64,000 nt of DNA from Mycolicibacterium moriokaense (GTDB lineage Bacteria > Actinomycetota > Actinomycetes > Mycobacteriales > Mycobacteriaceae). A model generated the notes under the pieces. That model saw only the letters and a list, made by a program, of their open reading frames with translations, made no database searches and was not told the origin of the DNA. A program made the translations under genes and the position numbers. Every line of letters starts with the position of its first letter. Within the stretch, counting starts at the first letter, position 1. Positions 1 to 8,631 of this stretch are shown in pieces. The DNA is taken from the NCBI RefSeq assembly GCF_010726085.1, contig NZ_AP022560.1, positions 620,001 through 684,000 of the forward strand, given 5' to 3'.

Positions 1-1
1 G

Positions 2-670
2 TGGGTCAAACTGCTGAACTCCGGGCAGACGTGCATAGCCCCGGACTATGTGCTGGCCGACTCGAGGATCGCCGACGAACTCGTCAGCAAGGTCGTCAAG
101 GTGATCGCCGAGTTCCGCTCGGCCGAGCCGGACCCGTCGCTGCCCATCGTCAACCAGCGGCAGTTCGACCGGCTCGTCTCGCTGATCTCCAGTACCACGG
201 GAACAGTTGTCACCGGCGGAAATTGGGACGTCGACAGCTTGCGGATCCAACCGACGGTGGTCGTCGATCCGGCTCCGGCCGATCCCGTGATGGGCGAAGA
301 GATCTTCGGCCCGATACTGCCGGTGCTCCGAGTGGACTCAGTCGATGCGGCCATACGGTTCGTGAACTCACGTCCGAAACCGTTGGCACTCTACGTGTTC
401 ACAGGCTCCCAGCGGCGTGGACGCGAGATCATCGACGTCGTGCCCTCGGGCGGCGCCGTGATCAACCACATCGCGATGCACTGTCTGGTGCCTCAGTTGC
501 CGTTTGGCGGAGTCGGTGCCAGCGGGATGGGTGCCTATCACGGACGGTGGGGTTTCGAGGCGCTCAGTCACCGCCGGGCGGTGTTGGCGAAGCCCGCCAA
601 GCCGGACCCGTCGCTGATGTATCCGCCGTACACCGATCGGGCACTGCGCATCATGAGGAAGCTGATGTGA
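2..670 (+). CDS. aldehyde dehydrogenase, C-terminal part (partial, 5' end outside window)
   Basis: This is the last 222 residues of an NAD(P)-dependent aldehyde dehydrogenase, which oxidises aldehydes to acids. The catalytic cysteine lies in the motif GQTCIAPDY at visible residues 8-16. The cofactor-domain motif EEIFGPILPV and the terminal FGGVGASGMGAYHG motif follow in the usual order, so the visible part is intact. The stop codon overlaps the start of the ferredoxin gene by one base, so the two are translationally coupled. With the ferredoxin and reductase downstream, it probably completes an alcohol-to-acid oxidation fed by an oxygenase upstream of the window; that role is inference. Confidence 0.93.
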   Translation, partial: WVKLLNSGQTCIAPDYVLADSRIADELVSKVVKVIAEFRSAEPDPSLPIVNQRQFDRLVSLISSTTGTVVTGGNWDVDSLRIQPTVVVDPAPADPVMGEEIFGPILPVLRVDSVDAAIRFVNSRPKPLALYVFTGSQRRGREIIDVVPSGGAVINHIAMHCLVPQLPFGGVGASGMGAYHGRWGFEALSHRRAVLAKPAKPDPSLMYPPYTDRALRIMRKLM

Positions 671-861
671 TGAAGCTGCGTGTGGACCACACCAAGTGCT
701 CAGGCATCGGAATGTGCGAGATGACGGCGCCGGCGGTATTCGAGGTCGGGGAGGACGGCCTGGGCGTCGTCATCGACGAGAACCCACCGGAGAGCGAATA
801 CGCGGCCGTCGAGGACGCAATCGCCAACTGCCCCACGGGCGCGGTGTCTTTCGAAGACTGA
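670..861 (+). CDS. small single-cluster ferredoxin (P450-type)
   Basis: A 63-residue ferredoxin. Cysteines are at positions 10, 16 and 54, in CSGIGMC and CPTGAV. That three-cysteine layout, with a non-cysteine residue (Ile13) in the CxxXxxC position, is typical of actinobacterial [3Fe-4S] or variant-cluster ferredoxins that pass electrons to cytochrome P450. The ATG overlaps the TGA of the aldehyde dehydrogenase by one base. A reductase gene follows after a 100-bp gap containing a strong dyad. No P450 lies in the window, so the partner is unknown and may lie just upstream. Confidence 0.9.
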   Translation: MKLRVDHTKCSGIGMCEMTAPAVFEVGEDGLGVVIDENPPESEYAAVEDAIANCPTGAVSFED

Positions 862-870
862 TCGGCGGCT

Positions 871-919
871 CTTAACGGGTTGATCGCATGCACCTGGTGC
901 GTGGAATCAACCCGCTAAG
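871..919. promoter_or_regulatory. interrupted inverted repeat between ferredoxin and reductase genes
   Basis: The left arm (871-884, CTTAACGGGTTGAT) pairs with the right arm (906-919, ATCAACCCGCTAAG) at 13 of 14 positions. The 21-base centre holds a second palindromic core, GCACC/GGTGC. It sits 9 bases after the ferredoxin stop. It could be a hairpin that attenuates readthrough or a regulator-binding site for the reductase gene. No T-run follows, which argues against a simple intrinsic terminator. Confidence 0.5.
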
Positions 920-961
920 CCAACGTGAAGCCTGGTATCGAGAACTAATCGGAGAACGACT

Positions 962-2524
962 TTGACCTTCGTCATCACGCAGAACTGCTGCACGGACGCC
1001 AGCTGCATACCGGTTTGCCCGGTGGACTGCATACGCCCGGTACCCAACGGCACCGCCGCACCGATGCTCTACATCGATCCGAACACCTGCGTCGACTGTG
1101 GGGCGTGCATGGCGGAATGCCCGGTCGGCGCGATTTACCACGAGGACGAGTTGCCCGCGGGCCAGCGCAGGTTCCTTGACATCAACGCGGCGTACTTCGA
1201 CAAGACCGCACTGAAAGTGCGTGATACTCAGGCGAAGCCGGCACCCCGACCCCTCGAGCGTGGTGCGCTGCGCGTCGCCATCGTCGGCTCGGGCCCGGCG
1301 GCGTGCTACGCAGCGGCCGAACTCGTGCATACGCCAGGCGTCGAGGTGCACCTCTTCGATCGACTGCCGACGCCGTTCGGCCTGATTCGTTCTGGGGTTG
1401 CCCCGGATCACCAGGCGACCAAGCAGATCGTGTCGGTGTTCGAGCCGGTTCTGGCGAGCGACCGGGTGAGCTGCCACTTCAATGTCGAGGTGGGTCGCGA
1501 CGTCACGCACGCCGAACTGACCGAACACCACGACGCGGTGATCTACGCGGTGGGCGCCTCACGCAGCCGCGATCTCGGGATTCCCGGCGAGCATTTGGCC
1601 GGTCACCATGCCGTCGCCGACTTCGTCGCCTGGTACAACGGACACCCCGACCATGCTCATCACGAATTCGACTTCGGCACCTCCCGCGTTGTGATCATCG
1701 GGAACGGCAACGTCGCCCTGGACGCCGCACGTGTCCTCGTCTCCGACACCGAGACGCTGGCGCAGACCGACATCGCCGACCATTCGTTGCGGGCACTAGC
1801 CGCAAGCGCGGTCCAGGAAGTCGTGCTGCTGGCGCGGCGCGGCGCGGCCCACGGAGCGTTCTCGGTGGGCGAGCTGATCGCGCTCGGGGAGCTGCCAGGC
1901 GTCGACGTGGTCGTGCGGGGTGAGCTCGGGGAACGCCCCGACGATCTCGATGGCGCGCTGAAGTATGACCTGATCACCGAGTATGCGATGCGCCCCCGAA
2001 CTCCTGGGAATCGTGTCGTGGCTCTGGTCTTTTCCGCGCCACCGCTGGAACTCGTCGGCACCGAGAACGTCGAGGGTGTTCGCCTGGAGACCGGAATTAT
2101 CGAGACCGGGTTGGTGTTCCGGTCGATCGGTTATCGCGGGGCGGCCATCGACGGTGTGCCGTTCGATGAAGCCGAGGGCCGCGTGCCCAACGACGAAGGA
2201 CGGGTAGTCGACGCTGGCGAACCGCTACCCGGCGTGTACGTCGCCGGGTGGATCAAACGAGGTCCGCAGGGCGTGATCGGCACCAACCGTACGTGCGCGC
2301 AGCAGACAGTCGGCCATCTGATGGAGGACTTCGCGGCCGGCAAGCTGCGTCGGAGGTCGGACGACGACATCAGCGAGCTGTTGACCAGACGCGGTGTGCA
2401 GGCGGTCGATTGGGCTGGATGGCTGGCGATCGACGCCGCGGAACGGGCCCGCGGGGCCGCCGCGGCACGCCCGCGGGCCAAGTTCGTGGAAGTCGGCGAA
2501 CTAGTGGGGGCCGCGCGGATCTGA
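962..2524 (+). CDS. ferredoxin--NADP reductase with fused N-terminal 7Fe ferredoxin (FprB-like)
   Basis: A 520-residue flavoprotein. Residues 1-60 form a seven-iron-type ferredoxin with Cys9, 15 and 19, and then Cys43, 46, 49 and 53 followed by Pro. From residue 103 there is an adrenodoxin-reductase-like fold: FAD motif VAIVGSGPAA (105-114), NADPH motif GNGNVALDAAR (about 248) and the C-terminal GWIKRGPQGVIGTN. It transfers electrons between NADPH and ferredoxin. The start is TTG, supported by GGAG at 951-954 seven bases upstream. It is shorter than M. tuberculosis FprB but has the same domain order. It probably serves the ferredoxin encoded just upstream. Confidence 0.9.
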   Translation: MTFVITQNCCTDASCIPVCPVDCIRPVPNGTAAPMLYIDPNTCVDCGACMAECPVGAIYHEDELPAGQRRFLDINAAYFDKTALKVRDTQAKPAPRPLERGALRVAIVGSGPAACYAAAELVHTPGVEVHLFDRLPTPFGLIRSGVAPDHQATKQIVSVFEPVLASDRVSCHFNVEVGRDVTHAELTEHHDAVIYAVGASRSRDLGIPGEHLAGHHAVADFVAWYNGHPDHAHHEFDFGTSRVVIIGNGNVALDAARVLVSDTETLAQTDIADHSLRALAASAVQEVVLLARRGAAHGAFSVGELIALGELPGVDVVVRGELGERPDDLDGALKYDLITEYAMRPRTPGNRVVALVFSAPPLELVGTENVEGVRLETGIIETGLVFRSIGYRGAAIDGVPFDEAEGRVPNDEGRVVDAGEPLPGVYVAGWIKRGPQGVIGTNRTCAQQTVGHLMEDFAAGKLRRRSDDDISELLTRRGVQAVDWAGWLAIDAAERARGAAAARPRAKFVEVGELVGAARI

Positions 2525-2536
2525 CCGCGCGGCCCC
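2507..2536 (+). terminator. GC-rich hairpin overlapping the reductase stop codon
   Basis: A perfect 12-bp stem, GGGGCCGCGCGG (2507-2518) pairing with CCGCGCGGCCCC (2525-2536), surrounds a six-base loop that contains the TGA stop. There is no U-tract. It lies between two convergent genes and may end transcription from either side. Confidence 0.5.
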
Positions 2537-2561
2537 GTCGCAAGAATTCCGTGATGGTCCG

Positions 2562-3710
2562 CTAGGCCACCACGTCGCGACCGATGATCTCTTTCATGAT
2601 TTCGGTCGTGCCGCCGTAGATCGTCTGGACGCGGGTATCCATGTACGCCCGGGCCACCGGATACTCGGTCATGTAGCCATAGCCGCCGTGCAACTGCAGG
2701 CACCTGTCGAGGACTCGCTTCTGCAGCTCGCTGATCGACCACTTGCCTTTGGCAGCGTCGACCGCGGTCAGCTGACCCGCGTTGTAGGCGCGCACAGACT
2801 GGTCGACGTAGCACTGGGCGATGTCGATCTCGGTCGCCATCTCCGCGAGCTCGAAACGCACGTGCTGCTTGTCGGTCAGTGGCGCACCGAAGGCGTGGCG
2901 TTGCTTGCAGTAGTCGACGGTCATGTCGAAGATCGCCCGTGTGGTGGCAATTGCCATGGCGGACACCCCGAGACGTTCACGGGGCAGATGGCTCATCAGA
3001 TACTGCAGACCGTAACCTTCCTCGCCGATCAGGTTCGCGGCGGGAACCTCCGCGTCGCGGAAGTACAGTTCGGCGGTGTCCTGTGCGGGCAGGCCGATCT
3101 TGTCCAGTTTGCGTCCCCGCTCGAAACCGGGCGTATCACGTTCCACCACAAACAGACTCAGGTCACGCGAGCCGCCCGCCGAGCCCGTTCGGGCGGCAAC
3201 CACCACCAAATCGGCCATGATGCCGCTGGAGATGAAGGTCTTCTGTCCGTTGAGGATCCAGCGATCACCGTCCCGCTGCGCGGTGGTGCGGATGCCGCGT
3301 AGATCGCTGCCTGTTCCAGGCTCGGTCATCGCGAGCGCGCCGATGATGTCGCCGGTCGCAAATCCGGGCAGCCAGCGCTGGCGCTGCTCATCAGTGGTCA
3401 GGTCAAGCAGATAATGCAGGACGAGGTCATCCTGCAGGCTGACCGTCAAACCGAAAGAAAGCGCATTGATTCGGGCGACTTCCTCACACACCACCATCCG
3501 GTATCGGTAGTCGGGTTCGCCGGAGCCGCCGTACTCCTCGCCGATCTGTAGGCCGTAGATCCCCGCTTTCGCCGCACGGGCGAACACCTCGCGGTCGATC
3601 CATCGCGCGGCGTCCCAATCATGCTGGTGCGGAACCACTTCGCGGGCGAGGAACTCGCGGACCGTCTCGCGGTACGCCTCGTGATCGGGTTCGTAGAGAG
3701 TGCGGAGCAT
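2562..3710 (-). CDS. acyl-CoA dehydrogenase (FadE family)
   Basis: A 382-residue FAD-dependent acyl-CoA dehydrogenase that introduces the alpha,beta double bond in beta-oxidation. Family signatures are AMTEPGTGSDLRGIRT in the middle domain and QLHGGYGYMTEYPVAR near the C-terminus; the segment QTIYGGTTEIMKEIIGRD marks the C-terminal helix. Length is normal. The gene starts 3 bases after the thiolase stop, so the two are one operon, with the thiolase translated first. The substrate cannot be read from the sequence. Confidence 0.93.
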   Translation of the reverse strand: MLRTLYEPDHEAYRETVREFLAREVVPHQHDWDAARWIDREVFARAAKAGIYGLQIGEEYGGSGEPDYRYRMVVCEEVARINALSFGLTVSLQDDLVLHYLLDLTTDEQRQRWLPGFATGDIIGALAMTEPGTGSDLRGIRTTAQRDGDRWILNGQKTFISSGIMADLVVVAARTGSAGGSRDLSLFVVERDTPGFERGRKLDKIGLPAQDTAELYFRDAEVPAANLIGEEGYGLQYLMSHLPRERLGVSAMAIATTRAIFDMTVDYCKQRHAFGAPLTDKQHVRFELAEMATEIDIAQCYVDQSVRAYNAGQLTAVDAAKGKWSISELQKRVLDRCLQLHGGYGYMTEYPVARAYMDTRVQTIYGGTTEIMKEIIGRDVVA

Positions 3711-3713
3711 GCC

Positions 3714-4865
3714 TCAGATCCGTTCGATGATGGTGACGTTCGCCTGGCCACCGCCTTCGCACATGGTCTGCAGGCCGTAGCGGCCGCCCGTGCGCTCCAG
3801 CTCGTGCAGCATCGACGTCATCAATCGGGCGCCGGTGCAGCCGATCGGATGGCCGAGCGCAATGGCGCCACCGTTAGGGTTGACCTTGGCCGGGTCGGCG
3901 CCGAGCTCGGCAAGCCAGGCCAGGACGACCGGGGCGAACGCCTCATTGATCTCGACGACGTCGATGTCGTCGATCGACATGCCGGCACGCTTGAGGGCAT
4001 GCTGGGTCGCGGGTATCGGTGCGGTCAGCATCATCACCGGATCGGCACCGCGGACCGACATGTGGTGGATGCGGGCCCGCGGGGTCAGCTTGAAGCGGTC
4101 GACGGCGTCCTTCGAAGCGATCAGCAGCGCAGCTGCGCCGTCGGAGATCTGGCTGGCGACAGCAGCGGTCAGCACCCCGCCCTCGATGAGGGTGGGCAGC
4201 GTGGCCATCTTCTCCAACGACGTGTCGGCCCGGGGTCCCTCGTCGACGGTCGCGTTCGCGAAGGGCGTGATCTCACGTGCGAAGTGGCCGTCCTTGATGG
4301 CTGCCAAGGCGCGCCGATGGCTTTCCAGTGCGAAGCGTTCGTTGTCTTCGCGCGTCAGCTTCCAGTGTGCCGCAATCAGTTCCGCGCCGCGGAACTGTGA
4401 GATCTCCTGGTCGCCGTACCGGGCCTGCCAGCCTTCACAGCCCGTCCACGGGTCGCTCGAGCCGAACGGCTCGCCCGCGCCGAATGCCGACAGGATCGGG
4501 TACTGGCTCATCTTCTGGACGCCGCCCGCGACGATCAGATCGGCGGTGCCGCTCATCACGCCCTGCGCGGCGAAATGCACTGCCTGCTGGGCCGATCCGC
4601 ACTGCCGGTCGATGGTGACACCGGGCACCGATTCGGGCAGTCCCGCTGCCAGCGCGGCGGTACGCGCGATGTCGCCGGCCTGGGAGCCGATGTTGTCCAG
4701 GCAGCCGAGAATCACGTCGTCGATGGCGGCGGGGTCGATGTCGTGGCGCCCCACCACCGTTTGGATGACGTGCGCCGCCATGTCGGCGGGGTGAGCCCCG
4801 GAAAGTCCACCGCCCCGCTTCCCGACGGGAGTGCGGACAGCGTCGACGATATAAGCTTCGTTCAC
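3714..4865 (-). CDS. acetyl-CoA acyltransferase (thiolase, FadA family)
   Basis: A 383-residue thiolase that cleaves 3-ketoacyl-CoA to acetyl-CoA and a shortened acyl-CoA, or condenses acetyl-CoA. The acylated cysteine is Cys89 in DRQCGSAQQA, the catalytic histidine is His339 in GHPIG, and the second cysteine is Cys369 in MCEGGGQAN. It is the first gene of a two-gene operon with the acyl-CoA dehydrogenase behind it. An AT-rich promoter-like stretch separates it from the TetR gene upstream, which suggests local control by that repressor. Confidence 0.94.
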   Translation of the reverse strand: MNEAYIVDAVRTPVGKRGGGLSGAHPADMAAHVIQTVVGRHDIDPAAIDDVILGCLDNIGSQAGDIARTAALAAGLPESVPGVTIDRQCGSAQQAVHFAAQGVMSGTADLIVAGGVQKMSQYPILSAFGAGEPFGSSDPWTGCEGWQARYGDQEISQFRGAELIAAHWKLTREDNERFALESHRRALAAIKDGHFAREITPFANATVDEGPRADTSLEKMATLPTLIEGGVLTAAVASQISDGAAALLIASKDAVDRFKLTPRARIHHMSVRGADPVMMLTAPIPATQHALKRAGMSIDDIDVVEINEAFAPVVLAWLAELGADPAKVNPNGGAIALGHPIGCTGARLMTSMLHELERTGGRYGLQTMCEGGGQANVTIIERI

Positions 4866-4912
4866 TCAATTAATTTAACATAGAATCAAAACTGGGGAAA
4901 AGCCCGAGCGGG
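4866..4912 (-). promoter_or_regulatory. AT-rich promoter/operator segment upstream of the thiolase-FadE operon
   Basis: This 47-bp gap is strikingly AT-rich against GC-rich neighbours. Read on the minus strand, 4891-4872 has the form TTTTGATTC-N5-TAAATT. A closely similar string, TTTTAATCC-N4-TAAATT, occurs upstream of the other FadE gene (6793-6775). A shared operator for the two related TetR proteins is a reasonable inference. Confidence 0.35.
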
Positions 4913-5581
4913 CTAGCGGCGTGAACCGTTGGTGCGCTTACGGCGAGCCGGTGCGGTGGCCGGGCTCAGGCCGGCGCGGACGATGCTCTGAGCGTTGGCC
5001 ACGACGGTGTCGACCGAGGCCCGTCGGGGATTCCACCACTCCGCCGACCAGTTGAGAGCACCGAGCACCAGTGCGAGTGCGATGCGGGTGTCGAGGTCTG
5101 ACCGAAGCTGTCCTTCGTCGGCGGCCTCGGTGAACAATTTCATCCACAACGCGTTGTAGGCGTTGGCCTCCTTCTGTTGCCTGGTGCGCAGATGCTCCGG
5201 AATCTGACCGGAGTTGCGGATGGAGGCCGTGGCGTAGTCGGACAGCTCGAGTTCGTGGCGCAGATGTGCGTCCACCGCGGCCATGATCTTCTCGATCGGT
5301 TCGGTGCCGTCGGGCAGATTGTCGAGCGTCTCCTGGAGATGGCGACGCATATCGCCGATGCCCGCGAACATGACCTCTTCGATCAGGTCCTCACGCGAGG
5401 GGAAGTAGTAGTAGATGGCGGGCGCCTGCAGCCCGGCGTAGTCCGCGACGTCGGTCAACCTGGTCCCGGCGTAGCCCTTGACACTCAGCACATGTGCCGC
5501 CGCGTCGAGGATCCGCGCCCTGGTGCGCACGGATTTCGGATCTGACTCATCAGGGGTCTGTCTGCGGCTGCCTGGGGCCAT
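4913..5581 (-). CDS. TetR family transcriptional regulator
   Basis: A 222-residue TetR repressor. The N-terminal helix-turn-helix spans about residues 20-70 (ARILDAAAHVLSVKGYAGTR, then PAIYYYFPSREDLI). The ligand-binding domain follows, with the segment LVLGALNWSAEWW. It is clearly paralogous to the TetR at 6816-7460, with many identical stretches in both DNA-binding and ligand domains. It lies between a FadE gene and the thiolase operon on the same strand. The likely ligand is an acyl-CoA or related lipid intermediate, by analogy with mycobacterial TetR regulators beside fad genes. Confidence 0.9.
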   Translation of the reverse strand: MAPGSRRQTPDESDPKSVRTRARILDAAAHVLSVKGYAGTRLTDVADYAGLQAPAIYYYFPSREDLIEEVMFAGIGDMRRHLQETLDNLPDGTEPIEKIMAAVDAHLRHELELSDYATASIRNSGQIPEHLRTRQQKEANAYNALWMKLFTEAADEGQLRSDLDTRIALALVLGALNWSAEWWNPRRASVDTVVANAQSIVRAGLSPATAPARRKRTNGSRR

Positions 5582-5605
5582 AGGTCAGATGCTAGTGACG
5601 AGACG

Positions 5606-6757
5606 TCAGATTGTGCCTCGCGAAACCAGCTGGGAGGCGATTACGTTGCGCTGGATCTCGTTGGTTCCTTCGCCGACGATCATCAGCGGCGCGTCGCGGA
5701 AGTAGCGTTCGACGTCGTATTCGGTCGAGTAGCCGTAGCCACCGTGAATACGCACGGCGTTCAGGGCGATCTCCATGGCGACCTCGGAGGCGAACAGCTT
5801 CGCCATGCCGGCCTCCATATCGCAGCGTTCGCCGCTGTCGTATTTCTCGGAGGCATACCAGGTCAACTGGCGCGCCGCGGTGAGCTTGGTGGCCATATCG
5901 GCCAGGTAGTTACCGATGGATTGGTGCTTCCAGATCGGCTGGCCGAAGCTCTCCCGCTGCTGGGCGTAGGCCAGCGAGTCCTCCAGCGCGGCGGTGGCCA
6001 CCCCCAGCGCCCGTGAGGCCACCTGGATACGCCCGGTCTCCAGCCCCTTCATCATCTGCGCGAATCCCTTACCAGGGGTGCCGCCCAGGATGGCCGTGGC
6101 CGGAATGCGGTAGTTGTCAAAGGCCAGCTCGCACGATTCGACGCCCTTGTAGCCGAGTTTCGGCAGATCCCGCGACACCGTCAGACCGGGGCCGTGTTCC
6201 ACCAGCACGATAGAGATGCCCTTGTGCTTGGGTGTGGCGTTCGGATCGGTCTTGCACAACAAGGCGATCAACTGTGAGCGCCTGGCGTTGGAGATCCACA
6301 TCTTCGCACCTGAGATCACCAGATCGTCACCGTCGGCCTTGGCGACCGTCGTCATCGCCTGCAGATCCGAGCCGCCGCCGGGTTCGGTCAGCGCCATCGT
6401 CGCGCGCACCTCGCCGGTGGCCATCCGCGGCAGATAGGTCTGCTTCTGTTCCTCGGTGCCGAACAGCGCGAGCAGCTTAGCGACCACCGTGTGCCCGCCC
6501 ATCGCCCCGGCCAGGCTCATCCATCCGCGCGCCAACTCCTGGGTGACCTGGGCATAGCAGGGAGTCGACACCGGCGAACCGCCGTATTGCTCGGGCACGG
6601 CTAAGCCGTAGATCCCGATCTGCTTCATCTGCTCGATCCAGCGCTCCGGATACGCGTTGGCGTGCTCGACTTCCTGCACGGTGGGCTTGACCTCGCGGTC
6701 GATGAACTCCCGCACCGTCTGAACCAGGAACGCCTCTTCGTCGCTGAGCGTGGTCAT
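5606..6757 (-). CDS. acyl-CoA dehydrogenase (FadE family)
   Basis: A 383-residue acyl-CoA dehydrogenase. Visible signatures are ALTEPGGGSDLQAMTT, ISNARRSQL in the middle domain, and the C-terminal IHGGYGYSTEYDVERYFRD with GTNEIQRNVIASQL. It is not a close copy of the dehydrogenase at 2562-3710. It lies 24 bp upstream of one TetR gene and 58 bp downstream of the other, so it may be transcribed with either. The short AT-rich gap upstream looks like its own promoter. Confidence 0.93.
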   Translation of the reverse strand: MTTLSDEEAFLVQTVREFIDREVKPTVQEVEHANAYPERWIEQMKQIGIYGLAVPEQYGGSPVSTPCYAQVTQELARGWMSLAGAMGGHTVVAKLLALFGTEEQKQTYLPRMATGEVRATMALTEPGGGSDLQAMTTVAKADGDDLVISGAKMWISNARRSQLIALLCKTDPNATPKHKGISIVLVEHGPGLTVSRDLPKLGYKGVESCELAFDNYRIPATAILGGTPGKGFAQMMKGLETGRIQVASRALGVATAALEDSLAYAQQRESFGQPIWKHQSIGNYLADMATKLTAARQLTWYASEKYDSGERCDMEAGMAKLFASEVAMEIALNAVRIHGGYGYSTEYDVERYFRDAPLMIVGEGTNEIQRNVIASQLVSRGTI

Positions 6758-6815
6758 TGCGACAGCATAGTCAGAATTTATTGCGGATTAAAATTTGGGG
6801 TAGGGCAGCTATGGC
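6758..6815 (-). promoter_or_regulatory. AT-rich promoter/operator segment upstream of the FadE gene
   Basis: This 58-bp gap contains the AT-rich string 6775-6793 with a partial dyad AATTT-N11-AAATT. On the minus strand it resembles the string at 4872-4891 in front of the thiolase operon. The match suggests a common recognition site; no footprint evidence exists. Confidence 0.35.
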
Positions 6816-7460
6816 CTACACGTTGGCGCCCAGGCCGTGTCGGATCACTGATTGCGCGTTGGCGACCACCGCGTCGATGGAACCGCGCCGGGGGTGCCAC
6901 CATTCGACGGCCCAGTTGAGGGCGCCCAGGACGAGCATCTGCGCAATGTAGAAGTCCAAATCGGCGCGTAGTTGTCCGTCGCGTGCCAGATCATTGATCA
7001 GCTTGCGCCAGATCTCTCCATAGCGTTCCTCCTCGCGGATCTGGCGTTTGCGAATCGTGAGGGGCACCTGTCCGGCGTTGCGGATCGATGCGGTGGTGTA
7101 GTCGGAGATCTCCAATGCGTGGCGCAGATGGGCTTCCGCGGCGGTGAGGAGGCGTTCCATCGGTGCTGTGCCGTCGGGGAGTTGGTCCAGGACGGCGGCG
7201 ACGTGCTCGCGCATGTCGGCGATGCCCACCCACATCACTTCTTCGATGAGGTCGTCGCGTGATGCGTAGTAGTAATAGATGGCCGGGGCGCGTAGCTCCG
7301 CCCGCTCCGCGACGTCGGTGAGGCGCAAACCGGCATACCCCTTCGCGGACAGGACGTGGGCCGCGGCATCGAGGATGCGGGCCCGGGTGAGGGCCGATTT
7401 CGAGTCCTCGACCTGTTCCGTGGCCGGGTCCGACGGTGGGGCGGCGTTGCGCTTTGCCAT
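6816..7460 (-). CDS. TetR family transcriptional regulator
   Basis: A 214-residue TetR repressor, paralogous to the one at 4913-5581. The DNA-binding domain has ARILDAAAHVLSAKGYAGLR and PAIYYYYASRDDLIEEVM; the ligand domain has LVLGALNWAVEWWHPRR. The start at 7460 (MAKRNAAP) was chosen because it aligns with the paralogue's start; an upstream in-frame start would add 36 residues of unfamiliar Arg-rich sequence. It heads a minus-strand series TetR-FadE-TetR-thiolase-FadE. Confidence 0.88.
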   Translation of the reverse strand: MAKRNAAPPSDPATEQVEDSKSALTRARILDAAAHVLSAKGYAGLRLTDVAERAELRAPAIYYYYASRDDLIEEVMWVGIADMREHVAAVLDQLPDGTAPMERLLTAAEAHLRHALEISDYTTASIRNAGQVPLTIRKRQIREEERYGEIWRKLINDLARDGQLRADLDFYIAQMLVLGALNWAVEWWHPRRGSIDAVVANAQSVIRHGLGANV

Positions 7461-7593
7461 CGGATCATCGTAAGGCCGCGTGCCCACGCACACGCCTGCG
7501 CGCCTTGAGACCGCGGTGAGGGCCGCCTCCATTCTTGGGCACCACGCGCCGGACTCACGTCTGCGCACAACATGATTAGTGGCAACGCCGTCC

Positions 7594-8631
7594 TCAGCTG
7601 CCTATTTCGATGACCACCTTGCCGAACGGTCCGCGGTCGAGCCGGTCCAGGGCGTCGGGAAGGTCCGTCATCGGGTACCGCCGGTCGATGACCGGCCTCA
7701 GCCCGGTACGGTCGACCGCGTCGACGAGTTGTTCGAGTGCCCGCCGGTGCCCGGTTCCGATGCCTTGAATGACGATGTCCTTCAACATCAATGGCATCAC
7801 TGGCGCGCTGATCTCGAACCCTTCCAACGCCCCGATCTGATGGATCGTGCCGCCGACGGCGGTGACCTGCACAGCCGTGCCGAGGTGGGCACCGCCGACG
7901 ATCTCCAGGACGTGGTCAGCCCCGTGGTCAGCGGTGAGCTTGTAGATCGCCTCGACCCAGTCCGGCCGGTTGCGGTCCACTCCGTGATCGGCGCCCAAGG
8001 CCAGGGCGCGATCGAGTTTGGTCGCGCTTCCGGACACGATTACCTGTGCACCATGCACCTTGGCGATCTGGATACCGAACAGCGATACGCCACCGGTGCC
8101 TTCGACCAGCACGACGTCACCGGCGCGTACGCCACCACGTTCGACGAGCGCGAACCACGCGGTGAGACCGGCGCAGGGCAGCGTGCTGGCCTCGGCGGGC
8201 GACAACGTGGCCGGCGCGCGCACGAACCACTCCTCGGAGAAGCGCACGAACTCGGCGAGCACGCCGGGGGAGAAGCCGCCAAGTGTGCGGTACGAGGGAG
8301 TGCGTGCATCGCCTCCGCGGCGGCCGTCGCGCCAGCCGGGGGTGAACGTCGAGATGACGCGGTCGCCAACCGTGAACCGGGTGACGCCGTCGCCCACCGC
8401 GACCACCGTTCCGGACAGATCCGATCCGGGGGTGAACGGGAACTGCAGCGGCAAGCCGCGTCCCGTCTCGACCACCATCTTGTCGCGGTAGTTCAGCGAT
8501 ACCGCCGCCACCTCGACCACGACCTCGCCGGCTCCAGGTTCGGGCACCGAGACCTCTCTCAGCGCCAACCGATCGCGGCCGATACCGTCCATCTCCCAGC
8601 GCCGCATTCGACGTGTTCTGGCTTCGGGCAT
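7594..8631 (-). CDS. zinc-independent MDR oxidoreductase (quinone reductase/alcohol dehydrogenase-like)
   Basis: A 345-residue medium-chain dehydrogenase/reductase. The N-terminal catalytic domain has SLNYRDKM where zinc enzymes carry a ligand cysteine, so it belongs to the zinc-less quinone-reductase-like branch. The GroES-like part ends near FTVGDRVIST, and a Rossmann domain follows with VVLVEGTGGVSLFGIQIAK. It uses NAD(P)H to reduce enones or carbonyls. An alternative start at 8607 (MRRWEMDG) is possible; neither start has a clear ribosome-binding site. Confidence 0.85.
   Translation of the reverse strand: MPEARTRRMRRWEMDGIGRDRLALREVSVPEPGAGEVVVEVAAVSLNYRDKMVVETGRGLPLQFPFTPGSDLSGTVVAVGDGVTRFTVGDRVISTFTPGWRDGRRGGDARTPSYRTLGGFSPGVLAEFVRFSEEWFVRAPATLSPAEASTLPCAGLTAWFALVERGGVRAGDVVLVEGTGGVSLFGIQIAKVHGAQVIVSGSATKLDRALALGADHGVDRNRPDWVEAIYKLTADHGADHVLEIVGGAHLGTAVQVTAVGGTIHQIGALEGFEISAPVMPLMLKDIVIQGIGTGHRRALEQLVDAVDRTGLRPVIDRRYPMTDLPDALDRLDRGPFGKVVIEIGS

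Noticed and set aside
1..669. Open frame leading into the ferredoxin from position 1
   Set aside because: Frame 2 carries the aldehyde dehydrogenase with its catalytic Cys; the ferredoxin starts at 670 by overlap.
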